NCBI RefSeq assembly: GCF_018257795.1
Contig: NZ_JAERJD010000002.1
Coordinates: 124,001-188,000 of the forward strand
Reading direction: 5' to 3'
Length of the DNA stretch: 64,000 nucleotides
Origin: Citrobacter sp. JGM124
Lineage (GTDB): Bacteria > Pseudomonadota > Gammaproteobacteria > Enterobacterales > Enterobacteriaceae
Shown piece by piece: positions 38,613-48,361 of the stretch. The notes under the pieces were generated by a model. The model ran no database searches. It was not told the origin of the DNA and worked only from the letters and a program-made list of their open reading frames with translations. Each line of letters opens with the position of its first letter. Position 1 is the stretch's first letter. The position numbers were made by a program, and so were the translations under genes.

Positions 38613-38951
38613 CTCAATGATGCTGCAACCACACTGCTATTTTCTGTTGCCCTGGCAGCAGCATTTTTTGAAAGTGATCACTTTGCTGGATTTGCTCGTT
38701 TAACCGGTATTTCGGTGGCCATCATTCTTGCCCGGCGTAAAGTTCCCCTCATATTTGTGATCCTCTCTGCAGCTGTCGTCACCGCTTCACTGCGTTTTCT
38801 GGGCATTCCCTGGCTTATGCCAGAAAAGAGAACCCATTACTCCCTTTCTGATAATCGTAGTAGCGGCCTCTGCAAGGGCGCTACTATGCATATTGCAACA
38901 ACCCCAGTGAATGCTTTTCAGGATACTGACAAAACTTTTAATCACTTTTGA
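38613..38951 (+). pseudogene. Remnant of an AzlD/YgaH-type branched-chain amino acid exporter subunit
   Basis: The frame from the stop at 38610 onward reads LNDAATTLLFSVALAAAFFE, then VAIILARRKVPLIFVILSAA. This matches the second half of AzlD/YgaH (the helix after D-x-x-x-x-L-L, then the helix with R-K/R before the last segment). The N-terminal helices and the start codon are missing, and the tail after residue 75 is unrelated. No azlC partner is present. It is called a decayed fragment. Confidence 0.4.
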
Positions 38952-39019
38952 AAACCCCGCTAGATAACCTCGTGAATGACCGATAGATTAGTGGCATCAC
39001 TTTCCGGGGAACCTTATTT

Positions 39020-39256
39020 ATGATTAAAATACGTCATAACATCAATATGTTACTTATTATTCTAGCCCTCTTTTCGGGTCAGACGATGGCGGGCATCCCG
39101 GGACATAAATATTTCTATGTGCAGAGTGCTGATGCACAATTACGACATAATGCCGACAGTGAGGAAATCCGCGTCACCGCACATAATTCCGCAGAAAATT
39201 TTAGAGAACGCTATCGAAAGCACCTGCGGGGAACGCCCCGGTTATTCGTTCGTTGA
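39020..39256 (+). CDS. Small secreted protein of unknown function
   Basis: A 78-residue protein with an N-terminal signal peptide (MIKIRHNINMLLIILALFSG, probable cut after QTMA). The mature part of about 54 residues is polar and rich in His, Arg and Glu (HKYFYVQSADAQLRHNADSE, then YRKHLRGTPRLF). No family was recognised. GGGGAA lies upstream of the ATG. It is single, between the azlD remnant and the AT-rich orphan gene, all in the same orientation. Confidence 0.55.
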   Translation: MIKIRHNINMLLIILALFSGQTMAGIPGHKYFYVQSADAQLRHNADSEEIRVTAHNSAENFRERYRKHLRGTPRLFVR

Positions 39257-39480
39257 ATGCGCAATGATTTAATTAATACATATTCTGCCACCAACCTGAC
39301 TCTTTTTTCATTTCATCCACTACTCGAGTTTTCATTTTAAATACAGCATGACAGATGCACGATATGTAATATAAAAAAATATGACTTCATACATAATTAA
39401 CACAATTGTTTTTCATATGATAATGAGCACGCGATGAATTAGCATTGCCTTTCCAGCAAGAATAAAAAGGACTTTACAGA

Positions 39481-40572
39481 ATGTTAGAAATAAATAACGC
39501 ACAGGTAAATAATAACTACACATTGCCTGAAAGGCTGGGAGCCAGTCAATTAAAACCATCGTCTGAAATATATAGCATGCCATATGATGCCATTAATCGG
39601 GAAAGCACGAACAGTGCTGTTTATGCATCCGTATTATCAAAACCGATAACGGGCAGTACCGATCTTCTTTGTTCACATATTAATTCGATTGAAAATACTC
39701 CCACATCTTTGATAAAAAAAGAACCTTTCTACACAAATGGTTTACATGCCGAATTTGGGATACTCACGGGTTCCCCGTATATGGAAGCAAAACCACAGAC
39801 CATGCTCATTTCTGTGCCGTTTGAAATTACGGAGGATCTCACTTGCTATGGGCTGGTTAGTGCTAATTACGTTAAAGATATGAGCTCAACAAACTCAACG
39901 CTACTCTACTCGACGTCCACCAAAGGCCAGCTAGTGGTGAAAGATTTTGCTGCCGATGCCGTCATCCACGAAGCAGACAGAATGTACCAACAGATAGATG
40001 CCACAATGGAAGTCTATATCGCAGCACTGGGTAAAAGGCTTAATGTCAATGTGCCTAAAAGCTGGATGTTAACCAATGCCAGTGTCAAAAACACGACGGT
40101 TATTTCAGAATATATTGAGAATAATGCGACGGATCATACAAATATTATTTATGGGTTCAGTGAATTACCCAATCATCACTCTTTTATAAAAAATTATCGT
40201 GATTCCAAGTTACCCATATTTCATTACCTGATAAACCATCCTCATGCAAAAATAAATTCAACGACCTATGCAAATATCATTGTTCGTGATGACTGCGAAC
40301 TTTTTTCAATTGACCACGAGGGCTGTTTGAAAAATGGCCGGCGCACACCCCATTTCACGTATGAGCAAATTAATCAGTTTTTTCCTGACCCGGCTCATTA
40401 TGAGAGATTCAAACAGATGAATTTAACGGGCGAAGTGAACGGAGTATTTGGCGCAGTAACCAAGGAATATAACAAAAAAGTCAGCGACATCGCTGAAATA
40501 AACATTGCTGATTTTGAATTCAGAAAACAACATCTTATATCACAATATGAAAAATATCATACTGCCGCATGA
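39481..40572 (+). CDS. Orphan protein with a possible lipid-kinase/HipA-like C-terminal domain
   Basis: A 363-residue soluble protein, AT-rich against its neighbours. Residues 1-75 are Asn/Ser/Thr-rich and look disordered. From about 148 the order of motifs resembles PI3/4-kinase-like and HipA-like folds. LVVKDFAADA has a candidate nucleotide-binding Lys (K154), followed by a helix with E164. LNVNVPKSWM resembles the usual lG..vP step, and VISEYIENN the hinge. FHYLINHPHAKINS and YANIIV occupy the place of the catalytic loop, and ELFSIDHEG the metal-binding Asp (D278). The usual catalytic Asp is not clearly present (NHPHA instead of N-x-D-R), so it may be inactive or divergent. An Asn/Ser-rich N terminus is also common in secreted effectors. 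Shine-Dalgarno AAGGA lies 9 bases upstream. Function unknown. Confidence 0.75.
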   Translation: MLEINNAQVNNNYTLPERLGASQLKPSSEIYSMPYDAINRESTNSAVYASVLSKPITGSTDLLCSHINSIENTPTSLIKKEPFYTNGLHAEFGILTGSPYMEAKPQTMLISVPFEITEDLTCYGLVSANYVKDMSSTNSTLLYSTSTKGQLVVKDFAADAVIHEADRMYQQIDATMEVYIAALGKRLNVNVPKSWMLTNASVKNTTVISEYIENNATDHTNIIYGFSELPNHHSFIKNYRDSKLPIFHYLINHPHAKINSTTYANIIVRDDCELFSIDHEGCLKNGRRTPHFTYEQINQFFPDPAHYERFKQMNLTGEVNGVFGAVTKEYNKKVSDIAEINIADFEFRKQHLISQYEKYHTAA

Positions 40573-40602
40573 CTGACATGTTAGCCTCCTGGTTTTGAAT
40601 GC

Positions 40603-40630
40603 ATGGTTCCCCGGAGCCCCGGGGAACCAT
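40603..40630. terminator. Convergent hairpin between the orphan gene and frmA
   Basis: ATGGTTCCCCGG and its exact complement CCGGGGAACCAT form a 12-bp stem with an AGCC loop between two converging genes. Confidence 0.75.
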
Positions 40631-40637
40631 TAATCTA

Positions 40638-42058
<1,421 letters not shown>

Positions 42059-42071
42059 AGATGCCTCTCCA

Positions 42072-42091
42072 TACTGTAGGGGGGTATAGTA
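42072..42091 (-). promoter_or_regulatory. Putative FrmR operator
   Basis: TACTGTA and TATAGTA flank a six-G core, the A/T-flanked G-tract design of CsoR/RcnR-family operators. It lies 14 bases upstream of the frmR start. Confidence 0.65.
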
Positions 42092-42313
42092 CCAAAAATT
42101 ATCCGTCCCTGTAAAACATAAATGTCCAAAGCCATTAACTTCATATTAATCAAGAAAAGTCTGACCATCCAAAAGGGATGTTTTACTAACGATTTGTCCT
42201 GGCATAATCTGTTTGGTTGCTACACTAATTCGTTGAAGATAATAGTTTTATCAATCAAAAAAGGCATAAAAAGTCCAGCACGGTGATACTGAGGATACTA
42301 TCCCGGGTAAGAT

Positions 42314-42610
42314 TTACTGGAGAATCACCATCGCATCATCTTTCTGAACACTAAGTACCCCCTTCATGCTTTCAAGGTGTTTGATCTCTTTCCCTGCGTC
42401 TTCTTCAGGAATATTCAGCACGATGATATTCATATTTTGCAGATCATAAACCACCGGAATCCCATTTTTAATGACATCAGCCAGAATCTCACTTTTGCTC
42501 TCCTTCGAGTAACTGACTATCAGACGCTCAGTATTACCAGCCCTGTCTGGCATCTTATGAGCAGAGCATGACGCCAACAGAAAAACGAATAACATGGCTG
42601 CTATTTTCAC
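42314..42610 (-). CDS. Small lipoprotein with a possible subtilase-propeptide-like (I9) fold
   Basis: A 98-residue protein with signal MKIAAMLFVFLLAS and lipobox LASC (Cys15). The mature part RLIVSYSKESKSEILADVIK, then the turn around VVYDLQNMNIIVLNIPEEDA and the end VLSVQKDDAMVI, resembles the beta-alpha-beta-beta-alpha-beta order of inhibitor I9/propeptide domains. No protease gene is adjacent, so any inhibitor role is speculation. It stands alone. Confidence 0.55.
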   Translation of the reverse strand: MKIAAMLFVFLLASCSAHKMPDRAGNTERLIVSYSKESKSEILADVIKNGIPVVYDLQNMNIIVLNIPEEDAGKEIKHLESMKGVLSVQKDDAMVILQ

Positions 42611-42993
42611 GGCAGTACCTCCCGGCCAGTGGACGCCCCATATTTAACATCACGATAAAGACTGACTAACATAGCCCCTCCTCCCCCTATCTTGACCGCA
42701 CTTCAGGAACGATTGAAACTCAACGTATTGATCTACATCAAATAAATTATAAATCTAAAATTTTTTGAGGGGATGATCTGTCCTGGTATACAGCAAATCA
42801 TGAAGATGACTCATGCAGAAATGAAATTAAATCACTTTTACCCGAGCCATGAGTCAGGCATAAGATACACTCTATTGTTAATTATAGAGAATCTGAAGAC
42901 GGCTGAATAATATAACCAGAAAGAAAATGGGGCCATTCAGAATGGCACAAGAGATAACTTCAGCTTCCTTTTCAGTATTAAGGTACAAAAAAG
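42611..42993. other. Intergenic region upstream of mesX
   Basis: About 380 AT-rich bases between two divergent genes; it must hold both promoters. A single near-match to a MetJ box (AGACGGCT at 42897-42904) has no in-register neighbour and is not called. Confidence 0.45.
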
Positions 42994-43977
42994 ATGAGTA
43001 ACGATTTTACATTTTCAGTTAAAAGCATCCGTTTCGATGAAAATTATCATCCTTCAGACAATACGCGGATCACCACCAACTTTGCCAACCTGGCTCGGGG
43101 TGAAAGCCGTCAGGAAAACCTGCGCAATACCTTAAAGATGATTGATAATCGCTTTAATTCCCTGATCCATTGGGATAACCCGAAAGCCGATCGCTATGCT
43201 GTCGAACTGGATATTATCTCTGCGGAGATCGCACTGAATGCTGAAAATACCCATGATCCTCTGCCATTGATTGAAATATTGAAAACGACTATTGTTGACA
43301 GAAAAACAGGTGAGCGCATTGAAGGAATTGTTGGAAACAATTTCTCCTCTTATTTAAGGGATTATGATTTTAGCGTTTGGTTGTTAGAACACAACAAAGA
43401 CAAGCCTTCATTCAGTGTACCTGAAAAGTTTGGTGTTCTGCATGGTAATCTGTTCAAGAGCTTTATAAACTCAAATACTTATAAAGAAAACTTCAATAAA
43501 TCCCCGGTTATCTGCCTCAGTGTTTCAAACACCAAAACCTATTACCGTACCGCGAATCAGCACCCCGTGTTGGGCATCGAATATCAGCAAGATGAATACT
43601 CTTTAACGGATGACTACTTCAAGAAGATGGGCTTAAACGTTCGCTACTTCATGCCTCAGGGAAGTGTGTCACCTTTGGCATTCTATTTTGCTGGTGATTT
43701 GCTGAGTGATTATACCAACCTAGAACTTGTCAGCACGATCAGTACCATGGAAACGTTCCAGAAAATTTATCGCCCTGAAATTTACAATGCAAACTCCGCT
43801 GCCGGGCAGGCTTTTCAACCCAGCCTGAAACATCAGGATTATTCGCTAACACGCATTGTTTATGATCGGGAAGAACGCAGCCAACTGGCGATTGAACAGG
43901 GGTTGTTTGTTAAAGAATTGTTTATCACGCCCCATCAAGCGCTGCTTGAACAGTGGTCAGATAATTACACGCTTTAA
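42994..43977 (+). CDS. mesX: MesX (DUF1852), partner of methionine synthase MesD
   Basis: A 327-residue cytoplasmic protein of the DUF1852 family. Family blocks include DFTFSVKSIRFDENYHPSDN, TRITTNFANLARG and LGIEYQQDEYSLTDDYFKKM. Published work on folate-independent methionine synthases (Price and co-workers, 2021) showed that MesD needs a neighbouring DUF1852 protein, named MesX. The mesD gene follows after 26 bases. The function of MesX itself is not fully defined; it may help use an unknown methyl donor in an oxygen-dependent reaction. AAGG lies about 10 bases before the ATG. Confidence 0.87.
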   Translation: MSNDFTFSVKSIRFDENYHPSDNTRITTNFANLARGESRQENLRNTLKMIDNRFNSLIHWDNPKADRYAVELDIISAEIALNAENTHDPLPLIEILKTTIVDRKTGERIEGIVGNNFSSYLRDYDFSVWLLEHNKDKPSFSVPEKFGVLHGNLFKSFINSNTYKENFNKSPVICLSVSNTKTYYRTANQHPVLGIEYQQDEYSLTDDYFKKMGLNVRYFMPQGSVSPLAFYFAGDLLSDYTNLELVSTISTMETFQKIYRPEIYNANSAAGQAFQPSLKHQDYSLTRIVYDREERSQLAIEQGLFVKELFITPHQALLEQWSDNYTL

Positions 43978-44003
43978 TAATTAAAAAGATAAGGTCACCT
44001 GTA

Positions 44004-45035
44004 ATGAAAAAATTATTACCTACGTCCACTGCGGGAAGTTTGCCTAAACCTTCCTGGCTGGCAGAACCGGAAAAACTCTGGTCGCCATGGAAATTGCAAG
44101 ATCAGATACTTGTCGAAGGCAAATACGATGCTTTACGTTTATCGCTTCAGGATCAACAGCTTGCTGGTATCGATATTGTCAGTGATGGGGAGCAGACCCG
44201 CCAGCATTTCGTGACGACGTTCATTGAACACTTGGATGGTGTTGATTTTCAGAAACGTGAAACCGTCAGAATTCGTAATCGTTATGATGCCAGTGTGCCG
44301 ACTGTCGTCGGTGCTGTCGCCCGTCGGCAGCCTGTTTTTGTTGATGATGCCCGTTACCTGCGCAAGCTCACTGACCAGCCTATTAAATGGGCTCTGCCAG
44401 GGCCGATGACGATGATCGATACACTGTATGATAATCATTACAAAAGTCGCGAAAAACTGGCCTGGGAATTTGCAAAAATCCTGAATCAGGAAGCCAAAGA
44501 GCTGGAAGCTGCCGGTGTCGACATTATCCAGTTTGATGAACCCGCGTTTAATGTATTCTTTGACGAGGTTAATGACTGGGGTATTGCCACCCTGGAACGC
44601 GCCATTGAAGGGCTTAAATGTGAAACCGCGGTGCATATCTGCTATGGTTACGGTATTAAAGCCAATACTGACTGGAAGAAAACGCTGGGTTCAGAGTGGC
44701 GTGAATATGAAAAAGCGTTCCCTAAACTGCAAACTTCAGGCATCGATATTATTTCACTGGAGTGCCAGAATTCACGCGTTCCTATGGACTTAATTGAACT
44801 TATTCGTGGTAAAAAAGTCATGGTCGGTGCCATTGATGTGGCAAATCACACTATTGAAACGCCAGAAGAAGTTGCCAGTACACTGCGTAAAGCTTTACAG
44901 TTTGTTGATGCGGATAAGCTCTATCCTTCCACCAACTGTGGTATGGCTCCCTTACCTCGTCAGGTAGCAAGAGGTAAATTACAGGCGTTAACCGCTGGCG
45001 CGGATATCGTCCGCAAAGAGATTTTAGGGCAGTAA
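44004..45035 (+). CDS. mesD: Folate-independent methionine synthase MesD (core MetE-like)
   Basis: A 343-residue TIM-barrel protein equal to the C-terminal catalytic half of MetE, without the N-terminal folate-binding half. Zinc-binding residues are in HICYG (His and Cys), the Glu around SLECQ and the Cys in STNCGMAPLP. The start STAGSLPKPSWLAEPEKLW and DIVSDGEQTRQHF also fit the UROD/MetE-like group. It should methylate homocysteine to methionine with a donor other than methyl-THF. Pairing with mesX is diagnostic. Shine-Dalgarno AAGG lies 9 bases upstream. Confidence 0.88.
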   Translation: MKKLLPTSTAGSLPKPSWLAEPEKLWSPWKLQDQILVEGKYDALRLSLQDQQLAGIDIVSDGEQTRQHFVTTFIEHLDGVDFQKRETVRIRNRYDASVPTVVGAVARRQPVFVDDARYLRKLTDQPIKWALPGPMTMIDTLYDNHYKSREKLAWEFAKILNQEAKELEAAGVDIIQFDEPAFNVFFDEVNDWGIATLERAIEGLKCETAVHICYGYGIKANTDWKKTLGSEWREYEKAFPKLQTSGIDIISLECQNSRVPMDLIELIRGKKVMVGAIDVANHTIETPEEVASTLRKALQFVDADKLYPSTNCGMAPLPRQVARGKLQALTAGADIVRKEILGQ

Positions 45036-45137
45036 CCTCGTCAGTCTCAGCTAAGGTAACGCGTATCAAGTCGGAATGAAGTCATCGTTTTGCTTCCGGC
45101 CGGGTACGCGTATTCCAGACACTCCAGGGAATCTGAC

Positions 45138-45317
45138 ATGAAATATCTTCCCCCATTGATCATCACGCTTTCCCTTATGGTGGCTGGTTGTGCCGCCTCC
45201 CATGCCCCAATACCAGAAACCCGTGCATGTATGAAGTACCGTACAATGATGACGGCACCACTCTCTCCTGACGCGGCAGCAGCATTACGACAGCAATGCG
45301 AACAATCGCGCCAGTAG
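45138..45317 (+). CDS. Small lipoprotein of unknown function
   Basis: A 59-residue lipoprotein: MKYLPPLIITLSLMVAGC is a signal with lipobox VAGC. The mature part is short (ASHAPIPETRACMKYRTMMT, then AAALRQQCEQSRQ) with two further Cys that could form a disulfide. The ATG at 45138 follows AGGGA 7 bases upstream; the frame is open further but only this start gives a signal peptide. No family was recognised. Confidence 0.6.
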   Translation: MKYLPPLIITLSLMVAGCAASHAPIPETRACMKYRTMMTAPLSPDAAAALRQQCEQSRQ

Positions 45318-45367
45318 CCTCTCATCACCTAATGGATAACATCTGAAATTCATGTCAGCCGGGAAGC

Positions 45368-45904
45368 TTACGGGCGCTTTCCTTTATTCGGCATCATTCT
45401 CAATAATGTGTTGTCTTTGATAAAATAGTGATGAAAGAGTGCGCCTCCCGCATGAATCGCCACCAGGAAATACCCGGTATTCGCGAGTACCCCATGCCAG
45501 GATTTAAGGGCAAACTCCACATCCTCATCCGCTTCGGGGCGAAAAGGCATAGTCAGGCCAAAAGCATGCCACTCCATGCCTCGATAATAAACCGCAAGAC
45601 ATCCCAGCACAGGCAGGCAGATAAACAACAGGTAAATCAGGGTGTGAACCAAATGCGATACCCCTGTCATGGCCGGATGGGGTTTAGGGACAATAGGCGG
45701 TGCCGGGTAACGCACTCTCACCAGCAAACGGGCAACCATCAGCACCAGCACAGAAATACCACAGGTAAAGTGAATCGCGTTAAAAAGTGGCCGGTCACTA
45801 CGAGGAGCAAAACCCCGTAACTCCATCGCACAATAAGCCATAACTACCAGTAAAAATACCAGCCAGTGCACTGAAATCTGTAATGTCGTGTATTTACTAC
45901 GCAT
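45368..45904 (-). CDS. cybB: Cytochrome b561
   Basis: A 178-residue inner-membrane protein with four helices. Haem-ligand histidines lie in LQISVHWLVF, NAIHFTCGIS, LKSWHGVLAN and FLVAIHAGGALFHHYFIKD, the standard b561 arrangement. The ending DNTLLRMMPNKGKRP parallels E. coli CybB. It binds two b haems and can oxidise ubiquinol, acting against superoxide in E. coli. Single gene. Confidence 0.93.
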   Translation of the reverse strand: MRSKYTTLQISVHWLVFLLVVMAYCAMELRGFAPRSDRPLFNAIHFTCGISVLVLMVARLLVRVRYPAPPIVPKPHPAMTGVSHLVHTLIYLLFICLPVLGCLAVYYRGMEWHAFGLTMPFRPEADEDVEFALKSWHGVLANTGYFLVAIHAGGALFHHYFIKDNTLLRMMPNKGKRP

Positions 45905-46009
45905 AGTCGACCTTTGACATTATACCAATAATGCTGATGGGAATGGCGTCAGTGGGCAACACCGCGCTCACCCTGTAATTTGATGCTTCAGGCGCATCAG
46001 TGTTATGAC

Positions 46010-46291
46010 CTATTTTTTATGCCAGTTCGCCCAGGGGCCCTCTGCGGAAATGGCCTCATTATACTTGGGCGCCTCTTCCAGCATGTCAAGATAGAGCGTT
46101 TCAACCTCTTTACGGGCCCAGGGGGTACGTCGCAGAAACTTCAGACTGGATTTGATACTGGGATCACTCTTAAAGCAGTTAATCTTGACCTCTTGCGCGA
46201 GCCTGGCCCAGCCATAATGCTCCACGAGTGCGTTTAATAAAGCCTCAAGTGTCACCCCATGTAAGGGATCGTTACTCTGTTGCGTTGCCAT
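46010..46291 (-). CDS. VF530-family (DUF2132) DNA-binding-like protein
   Basis: A 93-residue protein beginning [20 protein letters not shown], with the family block [20 protein letters not shown] then [20 protein letters not shown] and VETLYLD. VF530 proteins have a SAP-like helical fold suspected to bind nucleic acid; their function is unproven. The frame extends to 46357, but the ATG at 46291 gives the conserved N terminus. Single gene. Confidence 0.85.
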   Translation of the reverse strand: MATQQSNDPLHGVTLEALLNALVEHYGWARLAQEVKINCFKSDPSIKSSLKFLRRTPWARKEVETLYLDMLEEAPKYNEAISAEGPWANWHKK

Positions 46292-46302
46292 TGTGGGACC
46301 TG

Positions 46303-46363
46303 CATGACGTGATCGATGGGCACACCTTACTGAGGGTGAAAGTATTATGCAACTCACGTCATG
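46303..46363. repeat. Separated 10-bp perfect inverted repeat upstream of the VF530 gene
   Basis: CATGACGTGA (46303-46312) and TCACGTCATG (46354-46363) are exact complements separated by 41 bases. It lies just upstream of the VF530 gene start, so it could be a looped operator or a long hairpin in the leader. Confidence 0.5.
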
Positions 46364-46471
46364 GCAGAATTTTTCACAATAGGTATCAGTACATTAAGCA
46401 ATATAGTGCAATATTCGAAGATCATGGAAAAACCACAGGGCAACAAAAAGAAGAGATCACCCTGTGGGCAC

Positions 46472-48121
46472 TCAGCGATTAATTTCTTTTATATCAACAG
46501 GTTGACCAAAAAGAAAACCTTGGATTTCCGTGCATCCTTCTTCTTCGAGGATGCGTAGCTGTTCCGTGGTTTCAACACCTTCAGCTATCAATGGTGTATT
46601 AATTGAGTTACCCAGTGAAATTATCGCCCGAACAAACGAACGCGCCTGTTGGTTGGACTCAACATGGGTCAAAAAACTCCGGTCGAGCTTAATCACATCA
46701 AACTGAAATTCACGCAGTGTACTAAGAGAAGAATACCCCGTGCCAAAATCATCCAGGGCAATACTTATCCCCATTTTTTGGAACTGATTAAGAATATTGA
46801 ACGTCAGTTTTTTATTGATAATAAACGCGGTTTCTGTGACTTCAAATTCCAGCAAGGTTATTGGCCAGGCTGTACGCATTAAAATTTCCCGAACTTTTTC
46901 AATAAAATTTCTGTTGCGTAACTGTACCGGCGAAATATTGATGGAGATTTTCTTATCCAGTTTATTGGCCAGTGATTCCTTACAAACCGCTTCGATAACC
47001 CAATACCCAAGGGGGACTATCGCGCCACTCTCTTCCGCAATCGGGATAAAAACATCAGGAGGGATCAAACCTCTTTCGGGATGATTCCAGCGCAATAAGG
47101 CTTCATAACCAGTGATAGACTTATCTTTGATGGCACGTTTTTCCTGATAATGAATAAAAAATTCACCTTCCTTGATACCCCGCCGAATATCCGCAGCCAG
47201 CATATTACGCTGGCGGGTTTTCTCATCCATATCCTTTTCATACCAGCACACTTTGGTATCCAGATTCTCTTTGGCGCGGTACATCGCCAAATCAGAGTTG
47301 CTGATAAGTTTATTAATTTCGGTCGCATCGTCAGGATAAACTGCCACGCCGATACTGGCACTGACATTGATTTCAGAATGAGCAAATGACTGTTTTCCAC
47401 TGAAACAGGCATAAAGCCTGTCGGTGAAATCAATCAATTCACTATCGTGGTTATAAGGCTTGGCGGCAACAAATTCATCCCCGCCAAAACGGGCAACAAT
47501 TTCATCCTGTTTCAGTATTTTTTGAACCGCTGTTGAAACCCGCTGTAGCAACTGGTCACCGACTAAATGCCCCTCGGCATCATTGATTTCTTTAAACTTA
47601 TCTAAATCAACCGTGCAAACAGCTACCCGACTGTAGTCAGACTCAAGAAATATTTTCTCTACAAACGTGAAAAATTCAACCCGATTAGGCAAGCCCGTCA
47701 ACGTATCAAAACGCGCCATCCAGGAAATTTTATCAATGACCTCTTTTTGCTCACTGATATCTCGGGTTATTTTGGCAAAACCCAGCAGGATATTATTTTC
47801 ATCATAAATAGCATCAATAATGACATGGGCCCAAAAACGACGACCATCTTTTCGATAGCGCCAGCCTTCGCCTTCAAATTTCCCATTCTTTGTGGCCATT
47901 TCCAGGTTTCGTGCTGGCAAATCGTTGTTCTGATCTGACTCGCTGTAAAAGAGCCCGTAGTACTTACCGACCACTTCATCACGCGTATAGCCCTTTGCAC
48001 GACGAGCACCTTCATTCCAGGTGGCAACGGTACCATCGACATTAAGCATATAGATCGCATAATCTTTAACGCTTTCAATAAAATGGCGATAGGCAATATC
48101 AGTTAAATTTTCAGAACTCAT
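46472..48121 (-). CDS. PAS-GGDEF-EAL cyclic-di-GMP protein
   Basis: A 549-residue soluble protein. A PAS domain (about residues 10-125; YAIYMLNVDGTVATWNEGAR, then RYRKDGRRFWAHV) senses an unknown signal. The GGDEF domain (about 135-290) has FDTLTGLPNR and an intact ARFGGDEF. The EAL domain (about 305-545) has EALLRWNHPERGL, NISPVQLRNR, FEVTETAF, LDDFGTGYSSL and EGVETTEQ, so phosphodiesterase activity is likely. Both activities may exist. The ATG at 48121 (MSSENLTDIAYRHF) has AGG 4 bases upstream. Cytoplasmic; no membrane helix. Confidence 0.9.
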   Translation of the reverse strand: MSSENLTDIAYRHFIESVKDYAIYMLNVDGTVATWNEGARRAKGYTRDEVVGKYYGLFYSESDQNNDLPARNLEMATKNGKFEGEGWRYRKDGRRFWAHVIIDAIYDENNILLGFAKITRDISEQKEVIDKISWMARFDTLTGLPNRVEFFTFVEKIFLESDYSRVAVCTVDLDKFKEINDAEGHLVGDQLLQRVSTAVQKILKQDEIVARFGGDEFVAAKPYNHDSELIDFTDRLYACFSGKQSFAHSEINVSASIGVAVYPDDATEINKLISNSDLAMYRAKENLDTKVCWYEKDMDEKTRQRNMLAADIRRGIKEGEFFIHYQEKRAIKDKSITGYEALLRWNHPERGLIPPDVFIPIAEESGAIVPLGYWVIEAVCKESLANKLDKKISINISPVQLRNRNFIEKVREILMRTAWPITLLEFEVTETAFIINKKLTFNILNQFQKMGISIALDDFGTGYSSLSTLREFQFDVIKLDRSFLTHVESNQQARSFVRAIISLGNSINTPLIAEGVETTEQLRILEEEGCTEIQGFLFGQPVDIKEINR

Positions 48122-48361
48122 CAGACCTACATGTCGTATCAGCGTAAACAACAAAGGAGACTAATCTACCGTATTTTGTACTTACCTGCTATGAGGACTT
48201 ATAAGTACGAACACCGGGACGGATAATTTATTTCCTTTATTAATCATTTGATGTGCTATTAAAAATACTCTTTTTACCGTTTCCTCCTGTTCTGCAGTAA
48301 ACTATGTTTATCGTTTTCACGCCTAATGCGTGCCATTGGTAATGAAACAGGAAGCCGTCGT

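Noticed and set aside
39481-40572. HipA toxin of a hipBA pair
   Set aside because: No HipB-like antitoxin is adjacent and the HipA core motifs are not complete.
42897-42904. MetJ box upstream of mesX
   Set aside because: One 8-base near-match without in-register neighbours is expected by chance.
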